This document shows, one piece after another, positions 10,499-18,025 of a stretch of 64,000 bases of DNA (the first letter of the stretch is position 1; the number at the start of each line of letters is the position of its first letter). This DNA comes from Cellulomonas sp. (lineage in GTDB: Bacteria; Actinomycetota; Actinomycetes; Actinomycetales; Cellulomonadaceae): NCBI RefSeq assembly GCF_015234515.1, contig NZ_JADGMY010000031.1, positions 41,989 to 105,988 of the forward strand, in the 5' to 3' direction. The translations under genes were made by a program, and so were the position numbers. Under the pieces are notes generated by a model. That model made no database searches. It had not been told where the DNA came from and saw nothing but the letters and a program-made list of their open reading frames with translations.

Positions 10499-10532
10499 CG
10501 AGAGGCACCGGCCACGGTCCGCGGACCGGCCG

Positions 10533-11162
10533 TCATCCCAGCTCCAACGAGCGGAGCGTGCCCTCGACCTCGGAGCCCTCGAGCTGGCCACGCGGCGCCA
10601 GCGCGAGCACGGTCACGGTGGTGCCGTCGTCGTCCTGGACGGTCAGACGCGTCGCCGACACGGGCAGCGTGTCGCCGGTCGTGAGCGCGACGTCCTCCTC
10701 CCACGTCGCGACCACCGACTCCGCGGACCCCGGCCACTGCACGATCGAGCGCACGTACTGCGAGATGGAGCCGTCCACCTTGGCGGCGTTCTCGCTCGTC
10801 CAGGACTGCTCGAACACGCCGACGTCGTCGGGGCCCCACGTCACCTGCACCGCCGGCAGGCCCGACTCGTCGGCGTCGGGCATCCGGATGTTGACCTGCT
10901 GCGCACCGCTCTCGGTCGAGCTGACGTCCTCGACCTGGGCGTCGGCCGGCGCCACGAGCGATCCCGCGCCGTCGAGCTCGACCGTCTCACCGTCGCCCCG
11001 CTGCGGCGTCAGCGTCGACGCGGGTCCCGTCGGGACGTGCGGGCCGACCGGCGTCTCCGCGGGCGCGTCGCCCTCACCGGCGCCGGTGCACGCTGCCAGC
11101 AGCGCCGAGCTGATCGTCAGCAGGACGACCGTCCGCCGCAGACGGTGCGGGTGCTTGGTCAC
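10533..11162 (-). CDS. Lipoprotein of pilin-like module B
   Basis: The 209-residue product has a clear lipobox, LLAAC, with Cys25. A Pro/Thr/Gly-rich spacer follows, then a globular domain with VQVTWGPDDVGVFEQSW and VVATWEEDV, ending in VEGTLRSLELG. GTG 11162 is preceded by GAGAGG at good spacing. It directly follows the 600-residue giant pilin-like gene, with an 82-bp gap. It corresponds in position, size and terminal helix to the lipoprotein at 7501-8037, suggesting the pair descends from a module duplication; sequence identity is low. It is likely on the outer face of the membrane. Binding or gating the pilin-like partner is speculation. Confidence 0.7.
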   Translation of the reverse strand: MTKHPHRLRRTVVLLTISSALLAACTGAGEGDAPAETPVGPHVPTGPASTLTPQRGDGETVELDGAGSLVAPADAQVEDVSSTESGAQQVNIRMPDADESGLPAVQVTWGPDDVGVFEQSWTSENAAKVDGSISQYVRSIVQWPGSAESVVATWEEDVALTTGDTLPVSATRLTVQDDDGTTVTVLALAPRGQLEGSEVEGTLRSLELG

Positions 11163-11244
11163 GTGTCGAGCCTCTCGGTCGGTCGTCGCGCCTCGTGCGC
11201 GCCGGTCATGATCCCAGGTCGGGGCAGGGTGCGGAACCGCGGTG

Positions 11245-13047
11245 TCACGCGAGGCACGATGCCCACGTGCGCCACCGGCTGCCGTCCCAGTAGTCGGCGT
11301 CGGTCGTCGTGATCGTCTCCGTCGAGTTCTCGAAGGACCCGCCGACACCGACACCCCCGAACTTCCCGTTCGCGTTGATCGCGAAGTCGGTGCCGCCCTC
11401 GATGTTGATCTCCTGCCGTGTCAGCGTGCCGCGCTCCCGGGCGGCGTCCATGAACGTCCCGACCGCGTCCGCCGCACCGTCGAACCGTGCCGTGGGCGTG
11501 TTGATCGGGATGCCCGACGCACGCATCAGACCGAGCGCGATGTCGCGGGTCTCGTCCCCGGTGACCGACACGCGGGCGTCGAAGATGAACCCGCCGTTGG
11601 GGTTCTTGTTCACGAGGTCGTCGCCGAACATCTGGCCGACGACCAGCTTCGCCTCGCCTGCCGCGACGCCCTGCACCTGGACGTTCAGCGGCAGGCCCTC
11701 CGGGTCGTACGTGACCGCGACGAGCGGGCGCACCGTCCCCGAGGCGCCGATCTCGGACCCCTCGAGGAGCGACTCGTAACCGCCTCCCAGGTCGATCTGG
11801 CCCTCGTAGTAGACCGTCATGGCCCCTGTCTTCGTGTCCACGCGCGTCCCGAGCACCTGGCTCGTCTCCAGCGAGGCCTCGGCGTGCTGCACCAGGCCCG
11901 TCGCCGAGGCGGCCGCCTTGCCCTCCACGCCCGCGTAGCCGTAGACCTCGTCGGGCGCCGGGGGTTCGTACGCGTCGGTCGCCCAGTTCCAGACCGCGCG
12001 CCCGGCGTCGCCGATCATGCCGGCGGTCTGTCCCAGGAACCCGCCTGCCGCGAGCACGCCCTGCACGCTGTCCCAGTTCCGCTCGTCCTTCAGGTAGGAG
12101 ACGAGCTGCTCCTTCTCGGCCTCGCTGTCCACCACCCACGTCGCACCGAGGCCGCCGGTGAGCGCCGCAGCCGCGCTGGCGACGGCCTCCCCGCCCACCG
12201 TCTTGTCGTCCACCGTGACCGTGACCCCCAGGCCGGTGTCGACCTGCCCACCGAGGCTGCCGCTCCCCTCGCGGGAGATCCGGTAGGTGTCGTCCGACAT
12301 CTTCTCCACGCGGATGAGGGCACCGTTCTCGGCCTGCACCCACATGACGCTCACGGACATCCCGCGGTCGTCGGTGGTGTCGTTGCGCACGCACGCCTGC
12401 GTCGGCTCGGGCCGCGGCTCCGCCAGGGGCGGCTCCGTGCTCCCGCAGTTCCCCTGGCCCAGGGTGATGAGCCGGCAGAACTGGACCCGCAGCTCGTCCG
12501 AGAGCCAGCGCCCACCGGGTGCCATGGCCACGACGATCGCGCCGACGAGAACGACCGCGACGGTGGTGATGCCCAGCATCTCCACCGACCCCTGACCCGC
12601 GTCCCGCGGCCGTGCGTGCGGCACGTAGGCGTACCCCTCCGCGGCGGGACGCACGAGCCACACGGCCGGCAGCGCCCCCAGGACCATCGTGACGAGCAGC
12701 GCCGGGATGCCGGCGAGGTCGACGGGGCGCCCCGCGGCCACGGACGCGGCCGAGCCGAGCACCGCGAGCACGAGGGTCGCCAGCACGCCGACGACGACGA
12801 GGGTCGGCACCGCCGACCCGCGCGACGGGTACCGCTGGTGGCGACGCAGGCGGACGACCGTGGCCCAGCCGCCGAGGAGCGCGGCGAGCAGGGAGGCCAG
12901 CACGATCACCGTGGAGGCGACGGCGGGGCCCCCCTCGACGAGCACGTCCGCAGCTGCGGGGACCAGCGTCACCGTCACCAGCAGGTAGGCCACCATCGCC
13001 ACTGCAGCCCCGAGGCCCGCAGGCCGAACCGCGATCCGTTCCAGCAT
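11245..13047 (-). CDS. Four-helix domain fused to giant pilin-like protein B (600 aa)
   Basis: Residues 1-140 contain four membrane helices (about 12-36, 43-66, 81-104 and 111-133). A prepilin-type motif then follows: RDAG/QGSVEMLG, with Gly151 and Glu156 at +5, and a hydrophobic helix to about 176. Its wording is almost that of the Flp pilin at 15807 (DAG/QGTLEYLG). The rest is about 420 residues, extracellular in character. The only four cysteines are 191, 201, 219 and 598, matching those of protein A; the CGST-PP motif is shared. ATG 13047 has GAGGAG 6 nt upstream. Cleavage at Gly151 would separate a membrane protein from a giant pilin. This is not an ordinary Tad component. Confidence 0.75.
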   Translation of the reverse strand: MLERIAVRPAGLGAAVAMVAYLLVTVTLVPAAADVLVEGGPAVASTVIVLASLLAALLGGWATVVRLRRHQRYPSRGSAVPTLVVVGVLATLVLAVLGSAASVAAGRPVDLAGIPALLVTMVLGALPAVWLVRPAAEGYAYVPHARPRDAGQGSVEMLGITTVAVVLVGAIVVAMAPGGRWLSDELRVQFCRLITLGQGNCGSTEPPLAEPRPEPTQACVRNDTTDDRGMSVSVMWVQAENGALIRVEKMSDDTYRISREGSGSLGGQVDTGLGVTVTVDDKTVGGEAVASAAAALTGGLGATWVVDSEAEKEQLVSYLKDERNWDSVQGVLAAGGFLGQTAGMIGDAGRAVWNWATDAYEPPAPDEVYGYAGVEGKAAASATGLVQHAEASLETSQVLGTRVDTKTGAMTVYYEGQIDLGGGYESLLEGSEIGASGTVRPLVAVTYDPEGLPLNVQVQGVAAGEAKLVVGQMFGDDLVNKNPNGGFIFDARVSVTGDETRDIALGLMRASGIPINTPTARFDGAADAVGTFMDAARERGTLTRQEINIEGGTDFAINANGKFGGVGVGGSFENSTETITTTDADYWDGSRWRTWASCLA

Positions 13048-13205
13048 CGTGTCTCCTCGTGCGGTCGTCGTGGGGCACAGGCTACGAGCGGCCGGCAGCG
13101 CCGCGGTGGGCTCCTAGGCCCCTGACCGGCAGGGACGTAGGCTCCCGGACCCACCGTCGAGACGGGCCCCCGGCGGGACGACGACCTCCGTCGGCGCCGC
13201 GCAGG

Positions 13206-13841
13206 TCACCGACGCTGGACCGGGATGTCCTCCATGAGCGGGAGCCACGGCAGCTCGAACGAGACCGTCTCGGTCGACGGGTCCAGCGGCGGGAACGTGG
13301 CGGTCAGGTAGGCCCCCGTGGCGGAGAACGTCCGGGGCTGCCCCGAGCACGCGCAGAACGAGGCGTCCTCGTCCGTCACGCGCACGCCGATGTACGGCTG
13401 GTACCGCTGCTCGGAGGTCGGGTCGATGAGCGCCACGTCCCGCATCTCCCGGGACCGGATCGCACCCGAGCTGAAGACCGGACCGAGCCGCACGGGCTCG
13501 TCACCGAGGTGCACGAGCGTGAAGCGCACGAGCGTGCTGGTCTCGTCGGCGAGGACCTGCGTCACGTCGACCCGGACCGGGATGACGTCGGGCGGGTCGC
13601 TCAGCTCGCCCTCGACGGACGCGAGGACCTGGGAGGTGCCGACGTCGCCCTGGAGCACCGCCGCCTCGAACTCCTCCGTCGTCCACCCGTCGCCCTCTCC
13701 CCCGTCGCTCGAGCCGGTCGGGGTGCTGCTGGGGGCCGGAGCGGGGCCGGCCCCGTCGGAGTCCTGGCACGCGACGAACGCGACGCCCCCGCCGACGACG
13801 AGGACCACTGCGGCGGCCACGGCCACCAGACGGCGCTTCAT
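13206..13841 (-). CDS. Lipoprotein coupled to OmpA-domain protein
   Basis: The 211-residue product has a signal peptide ending in FVACQD (probable lipid-modified Cys25). A low-complexity Pro/Ser/Thr/Gly linker follows, then a beta-rich domain with VIPVRVDVTQVLADETSTLV, FTLVHLGDEPVRLGP and a CAC pair near residue 163. Its ATG overlaps the stop of the OmpA-domain gene (ATGA). The domain resembles the N-terminal domain of that OmpA protein in style (solvent-exposed beta repeats, gain and loss of charge), but I cannot prove homology. It probably sits on the membrane surface and works with the OmpA protein. Function unknown. Confidence 0.7.
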   Translation of the reverse strand: MKRRLVAVAAAVVLVVGGGVAFVACQDSDGAGPAPAPSSTPTGSSDGGEGDGWTTEEFEAAVLQGDVGTSQVLASVEGELSDPPDVIPVRVDVTQVLADETSTLVRFTLVHLGDEPVRLGPVFSSGAIRSREMRDVALIDPTSEQRYQPYIGVRVTDEDASFCACSGQPRTFSATGAYLTATFPPLDPSTETVSFELPWLPLMEDIPVQRR

Positions 13842-14944
13842 CGGTCGCCCTCCACGGAGTACACGATGGTGACGCGCCGGTTGGCCTGCTTGCCCTCGTC
13901 GGTGTCGTTGGACGCCACGGGGTCCCGCTCGCCCTCACCGACGGCGGTGAAGGTGACGGCGCCACCTGCGGCCGGCTGCAGCGCCGCCACGACCGACTGC
14001 GCGCGCTGCTCCGACAGGGTCTGGTTGTAGCGGGTCTCGCCGTCGCTGTCGGTGTACCCGGTGACGACGACCTCCCCGGAGCCACGTGCCGCGATGTCCG
14101 CCGCGACCTCCGCCAGACGGCCCTGGGCCTCCGGCGCCAGGTCGGCCGAGTCGAAGGCGAACAGGACGCTCGCGTCGAGCACGACGCCGACCTGCTCCGG
14201 GCTCTCCTCGACCTGCACGTCACCGGCGAGGTCGCCGGAGCGGCGCGTCAGGACGAAGGTGCGGTCCTCGGGGTCGGCCGTCGCGAGCAGTGCGGCGTCC
14301 GGCAGCGCCGGCCACCCCTGACCGGGCCGGGGTGCCGGCTCGTCGGCGACCGGCTCCAGCGCACCGTCCTCGACCTGGACCGCGCCGACGCTCGTGCCGT
14401 TCGCCACGACCACCTGGACCTCGGTGACGTCGGCCGGCAGCTCCGGGAACACGGCGAACGCGACGTGCAGGTCGCCCTCCGAGGTCAGGTCCGAGCTCAC
14501 GGACGTGGCGAGGCCCTCGGACGTGCGCAGCGGGCGGTACGCCCGCAGGTTGGCGGTGTCGATGAGCTTGACGTCCCACGCGAAGGGGATGTCGTCGTGG
14601 TCCTGCGCCTGCAGGAACATGCCGGCGCCACGCACGGAGTCCGGCCCCGGCGACCCGATCGAGTAGTACAGCGCCGTGCCACCGTCGACGCGCCGCACGG
14701 CGTGCACGACACCGCGGATCTCGTCCTTCGTGTCGTCCTGACGGGCGTTGTACGCGAACGTCCCGGCGACCGGCACGTCCTGGGACTCCACGGTCGCCAC
14801 GCCGAGGGCGACCCCGTCGTCCCGGGCGGCCTGCGCCGAGGCTGCACCGACCGTCACCCCCACCAGGGCCAGCGTCGTCAGGACCGCTCCAGCTCGTCGC
14901 AGACGCACGCTGCCTCCTGTTGCTCGTGTCCTGGGGACGCTCAT
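13838..14944 (-). CDS. OmpA-family (peptidoglycan-binding) secreted protein
   Basis: The 368-residue product has a cleavable signal peptide ending near ASAQA (about residue 39) and a 200-residue unique domain. The C-terminal OmpA-like domain (about 245-365) has VLFAFDSADLAPEAQ, VTGYTDSDGETRYN, LSEQRAQSVVAAL and ANRRVTIVY. This fold binds peptidoglycan through the conserved Asp and Arg, both present. Actinobacteria lack the proteobacterial outer membrane, so it probably anchors something to the wall. ATG 14944 overlaps the stop of the TadG-like gene (ATGA) and the next gene overlaps its own stop, so it is embedded in the flp operon. A wall anchor for the Tad pilus is a reasonable inference. 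Confidence 0.85.
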   Translation of the reverse strand: MSVPRTRATGGSVRLRRAGAVLTTLALVGVTVGAASAQAARDDGVALGVATVESQDVPVAGTFAYNARQDDTKDEIRGVVHAVRRVDGGTALYYSIGSPGPDSVRGAGMFLQAQDHDDIPFAWDVKLIDTANLRAYRPLRTSEGLATSVSSDLTSEGDLHVAFAVFPELPADVTEVQVVVANGTSVGAVQVEDGALEPVADEPAPRPGQGWPALPDAALLATADPEDRTFVLTRRSGDLAGDVQVEESPEQVGVVLDASVLFAFDSADLAPEAQGRLAEVAADIAARGSGEVVVTGYTDSDGETRYNQTLSEQRAQSVVAALQPAAGGAVTFTAVGEGERDPVASNDTDEGKQANRRVTIVYSVEGDR

Positions 14945-15702
14945 GAAACCAGACGCGGTCGGAGACCGTCGAACTTCTCGGTGGCCCGCGCGACCAGCAG
15001 GGTCACGCTCGGGGCGGTCACGGTGAACGCCTCCGCGCCCGAGCAGCGGAACCGGAATCCCCAGGGCCCGTAGACGGGCTGCGGCACGAACGTCGGCGTG
15101 GGTGTGGGTGTGGGCGTGGGCGTCGGGGTGGGCCCGGGCGTCGGCACCGGAGGAGTCGTCGGCGGCGGCGGCTCCGTCCAGCCGACGACCTCACGACCGG
15201 CTGACGCCTCGCAGGACGACAGCTCGACCCCGGTGCGCGCCTCGGCGACGGCGCGCATCACGACGCCCTCCGGTCCGGGCGCCTCCGTCAGCCGCACCGT
15301 CGCGCGCACGCGGTCCCGGCCCGCCGAGTGCTGGTACTGCAGCACGGCGGCGCCGTTGAGGCTCGCGTACTGGGACGCCTGCGTGACGCCTGCACCGCCC
15401 GCCGTCGCCGACGCCAGGCGCCACCTGACCGACGTGCCGGTGAGCGCCTCCGGCCGGAACACCCACGTCAGGCCCGTGAGCTCGGTGACCGCCAGGTCGC
15501 GCGCACCCACGGCTCCGGCCAGTGCCGCCGCGTCCGCAGCGGTCTGCGCCCGCCCCTTCTCCTCGGTCGCGCGGAGCAGCGGCTCCACCACGAGGAGCAG
15601 GAGTGCGGCCATGGCGATGATCACGGCGGCCAGCAGGAAGGCCGTCGCTCCCCCGCGGTCGTCCCGCCAGCAGGGGACACGACGTCGGCTGTCGTCCCTC
15701 AC
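14941..15702 (-). CDS. TadG-like pilus assembly protein with Pro-Thr stalk
   Basis: The 253-residue product starts with DDRGGATAFLLAAVIIAMAA, the hydrophobic N-terminus of TadG/Rv3660-type helicity-decay proteins. KGRAQTAADAAALAGA follows, the hallmark of the TadG-like family. A periplasm-type domain comes next, then a low-complexity stalk of about ten Pro-Thr/Pro-Gly dipeptides around residues 195-225, and a small C-terminal domain with one of three cysteines. GTG 15702 is chosen because GAGGAG lies 5 nt upstream; a GTG two codons earlier abuts the SD. Unlike the TadE-like proteins here it has no Glu at +5. It lies behind the Flp pilin and a strong hairpin. Confidence 0.8.
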   Translation of the reverse strand: MRDDSRRRVPCWRDDRGGATAFLLAAVIIAMAALLLLVVEPLLRATEEKGRAQTAADAAALAGAVGARDLAVTELTGLTWVFRPEALTGTSVRWRLASATAGGAGVTQASQYASLNGAAVLQYQHSAGRDRVRATVRLTEAPGPEGVVMRAVAEARTGVELSSCEASAGREVVGWTEPPPPTTPPVPTPGPTPTPTPTPTPTPTFVPQPVYGPWGFRFRCSGAEAFTVTAPSVTLLVARATEKFDGLRPRLVS

Positions 15703-15756
15703 GTGCACTCCTCGGGTCGGTCGGTGGTCGGTCACGGACGCTCGGCGGACGCGCCG

Positions 15757-15786
15757 ACGCGCCCCGGGGATCACCCCGGGGCGCGT
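15757..15786 (-). terminator. perfect hairpin between flp and TadG-like gene
   Basis: The arms are 13 nt, perfectly complementary and entirely GC apart from the end pair, around an ATCA-type tetraloop. The hairpin lies 20 bp after the Flp stop and about 55 bp before the TadG start. It probably attenuates transcription or protects the pilin mRNA 3' end, so that much more pilin than downstream protein is made. Confidence 0.75.
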
Positions 15787-15806
15787 GTCCTGAGCTGCGG
15801 CGCTGA

Positions 15807-16034
15807 TCAGCCGGCGTTCGGCTCGCCGATGTTCGCGAACTCCTCGGCGATCTTGCCGTCCAGGTCGAACTCGCCGACGGCGTACACGATGGCACCGACG
15901 AGGATGACGGCGATGATGACGATGCCGAGGTACTCCAGCGTGCCCTGGCCGGCGTCGCCCCGGCCGAGACGGGCCTGCAGGGACTCCTGCGCCTTCATCG
16001 TGCGGACCTTCGCGTTGACGAGCATGCGGGTCAT
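15807..16034 (-). CDS. flp: Flp-family type IVb major pilin
   Basis: The 75-residue prepilin has the exact class III signature G/XXXXEY: cleavage after Gly29, then QGTLEY with Glu34 and Tyr35. The helix LGIVIIAVILVGAIV follows, then a short polar tail. The mature pilin would be about 46 residues, typical of Flp. ATG 16034 has GAGGAG 5 nt upstream. It is the structural subunit of the Tad pilus, polymerised by TadA/B/C encoded at 18025-21238. No gene for the prepilin peptidase (TadV/CpaA) lies in this window. Confidence 0.92.
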   Translation of the reverse strand: MTRMLVNAKVRTMKAQESLQARLGRGDAGQGTLEYLGIVIIAVILVGAIVYAVGEFDLDGKIAEEFANIGEPNAG

Positions 16035-16111
16035 GTGAACTCCTCGTTCGCTGGCCGGTGATCCGGCCGGTTCCGGCGCCCGTCGTGTGGCGGGCCGTGC
16101 TGACGGGAGGA

Positions 16112-16165
16112 ACGCTACGGATGGACGTTTCGGTCACGGCGGGCCCCCGGGCCCATCGTGGGACC
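16112..16165 (-). promoter_or_regulatory. flp promoter region with palindromic element
   Basis: Reading the minus strand, TAGCGT (16117 to 16112) is a plausible -10 box giving a leader of about 70 nt before flp. About 45-50 bp upstream lies a near-palindrome (16150-16165: GGCCCATCGTGGGACC). This is a suitable place for an activator such as the LuxR-type regulator encoded just upstream. A related element is found before the tad head operon at 24697-24712. No -35 box is clear. Confidence 0.4.
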
Positions 16166-16191
16166 CAACGTCCGACGCCCCGCCGTGGGGC

Positions 16192-16872
16192 TCACGGCCT
16201 GTTCAGCCAGACCGACACGGCCTCGGCCCGGGACGCGACGCCGAGCCGGGCGAAGATGTGGTTGACGTGGTTCTTCACCGTCTTCTCGGACAGGTAGAGC
16301 TCCTGGGCGATCGCACCGTTGGTGCGGCCCGCCGCGACGAGCTCCATGATCTCCCCCTGCCGGTCCGACAGGCCGAGGTCGGATCGGGGGCCAGGCGCCG
16401 GCGGCGCCGAGGCGCTGCGCAGCGCCTCGGCCGCCGGCGCCGAGAGCAGCATCGCCCCCGACGCCACCGCCAGGACGGCCCGCTCGAGCTCGATGCCGGT
16501 GAACTGCCCGTGCACGAGGTACCCGTTCGCGCCCGCGTCCAGCGCGGCACGGACGACCTCGGGCGCGTCGGAGTACGTCAGCATGAGGACGCGCGACCAC
16601 GCACGGACCTCTGCCGCCACCTGGACGCCGTCGCGCCGTGGCATCCGGACGTCGAGCAGGACGACGTCCGGCACCTTCTCGCGGATGACGCGGACCGCCT
16701 CGACGCCGTCCGCCGCCTCCCCCAGCCAGCGCATCGTCGACGACGCCTCGACGATGCTCCGCAGCCCCATGCGGATGACCGCGTTGTCGTCGACGACGAC
16801 GACGCTCACGCGAGCCGGCGGCGGGTGGTCGGACAGCGCCGTCGGCGCGGGCGACGTCGTCTCATGCGACAT
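16192..16872 (-). CDS. NarL/LuxR-type response regulator of the Tad locus
   Basis: The 226-residue product has a receiver domain (about 22-140) with the acidic pair Asp28/Asp29 and phosphorylatable Asp74 (VVLLDVRMP). The GerE/LuxR helix-turn-helix (about 163-223) contains LSDRQGEIMELVAAGRTNGA and LYLSEKTVKNHVNHI. It overlaps the preceding histidine kinase gene by 11 nt and is the last gene before flp, so kinase and regulator form a pair inside the tad operon. Control of flp and tad transcription is the obvious inference. It could act at the palindrome at 16150-16165, but this has not been shown. Confidence 0.92.
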   Translation of the reverse strand: MSHETTSPAPTALSDHPPPARVSVVVVDDNAVIRMGLRSIVEASSTMRWLGEAADGVEAVRVIREKVPDVVLLDVRMPRRDGVQVAAEVRAWSRVLMLTYSDAPEVVRAALDAGANGYLVHGQFTGIELERAVLAVASGAMLLSAPAAEALRSASAPPAPGPRSDLGLSDRQGEIMELVAAGRTNGAIAQELYLSEKTVKNHVNHIFARLGVASRAEAVSVWLNRP

Positions 16873-18025
16873 TGTCGGCCTCCTCTGGATCCACGTCGAT
16901 GATCACGGACGTCCCCTCGCCGGGGACGGACGAGATGGTCAGGACGGCACCGACACCCTGTGCCCGCTCCCGCATCCCGACGAGGCCGTAGTGGCCCCGG
17001 GGCCCCGCACCGTCCGGCGCGGGGGTGAACCCGACGCCGTCGTCCCGGACCTCGACCTGCATGCGCCCGTCATGCATCGCGGCGAGCACGACACCGACCG
17101 TGGTCGCGCGCGCGTGGCGGCGGACGTTCTCCAGCGCCTCGGCCACGACGGCGAGCACCTCGTACCTCGCGCCCGTGGACAGGTCCACGGCACCGTCGGC
17201 GCGGAAGTGGCACGGCGTGCCCGTCTCGTCCTGCCAGGTGGCGCACAGGTCCGCGAGCACCTGCGCCAGCGGGCGGTCGGGCTGGTCGGCCCGCATCCGC
17301 GTCAGCAGGCCCCGAGCCTCGACGGCGGCCCGGTGGGCGCCGTCGGCGAGCAGCTGGGCGTGCTGCCGGGCCGCGGCCGGGTCGCTGTCCACCCACGACG
17401 GCAGCGTCTGTGCCGCGAGGGCGACGCCGTGCAGCGTCTTGCCGAGGGAGTCGTGCATCTCCCGGGCCAGGCGGGCGCGCTCGTCCGCGGCCGCCGCGGC
17501 GCGCTTGGTCTCGGACAGCAGCCGGTGCGCCGCGGTGTCGCGCAGATGCGCCTCCCGGACGACACCGCCGATCGCGACGAGCGCGACGTACAGCGTGGGC
17601 ACCCCGAGCGTCGTCATGAACCCGGAAGACGCGGTGACGTCGGCGGCGAGGACGAGGCCGTACCCCGCCACCAGGACGACGGCGCCGGCCACGGCGACGC
17701 GTCGGTCGAAGATGAGCCCGACGACGAGGGCCGTCGAGAAGGTCGCGAGCACGAGCGGGCTCTCGACCCCGACCACCGCCACGGTCCCCAGGGACAGGAG
17801 GATGTCGAGGATCACCGTGAGCGGGTGGCGTGCGACGAAGGCCTCCACGCTCGGCGAGTACAGCTGCACGAAGCTGGTGAACGACAGGACGAGGATGCAG
17901 ATCAGGACGTTGCCGCTGAGCTCGTGCCCGGTCAGCCCCACGAGCGCGACCGCGATGGCGCCGAGCCGCACGAGCAGCGCCGCCGCGACCACCCGCTGCG
18001 GCAGGTCGCGACCCTCGGTCCGCAT
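16862..18025 (-). CDS. membrane sensor histidine kinase, partner of 16192-16872
   Basis: The 387-residue product has six or so hydrophobic segments in residues 10-155 and no large extracellular domain. The HisKA_3 dimerisation motif LAREMHDSLGKTLHG carries His191. The HATPase domain (about 280-380) has VAEALENVRRHA (N-box), DDGVGF (G1) and GHYGLVGMRERA (G2). ATG 18025 overlaps the TadC stop by one base (TGATG), placing it in the tad operon; an upstream frame extension is ignored for that reason. The signal is probably sensed within or near the membrane. It signals to the overlapping response regulator gene. Confidence 0.9.
   Translation of the reverse strand: MRTEGRDLPQRVVAAALLVRLGAIAVALVGLTGHELSGNVLICILVLSFTSFVQLYSPSVEAFVARHPLTVILDILLSLGTVAVVGVESPLVLATFSTALVVGLIFDRRVAVAGAVVLVAGYGLVLAADVTASSGFMTTLGVPTLYVALVAIGGVVREAHLRDTAAHRLLSETKRAAAAADERARLAREMHDSLGKTLHGVALAAQTLPSWVDSDPAAARQHAQLLADGAHRAAVEARGLLTRMRADQPDRPLAQVLADLCATWQDETGTPCHFRADGAVDLSTGARYEVLAVVAEALENVRRHARATTVGVVLAAMHDGRMQVEVRDDGVGFTPAPDGAGPRGHYGLVGMRERAQGVGAVLTISSVPGEGTSVIIDVDPEEADNVA

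Noticed and set aside
15098..15145. Short GTGGGT tandem repeat as a regulatory or microsatellite element
   Set aside because: It encodes the Pro-Thr stalk of the TadG-like protein and needs no further explanation.
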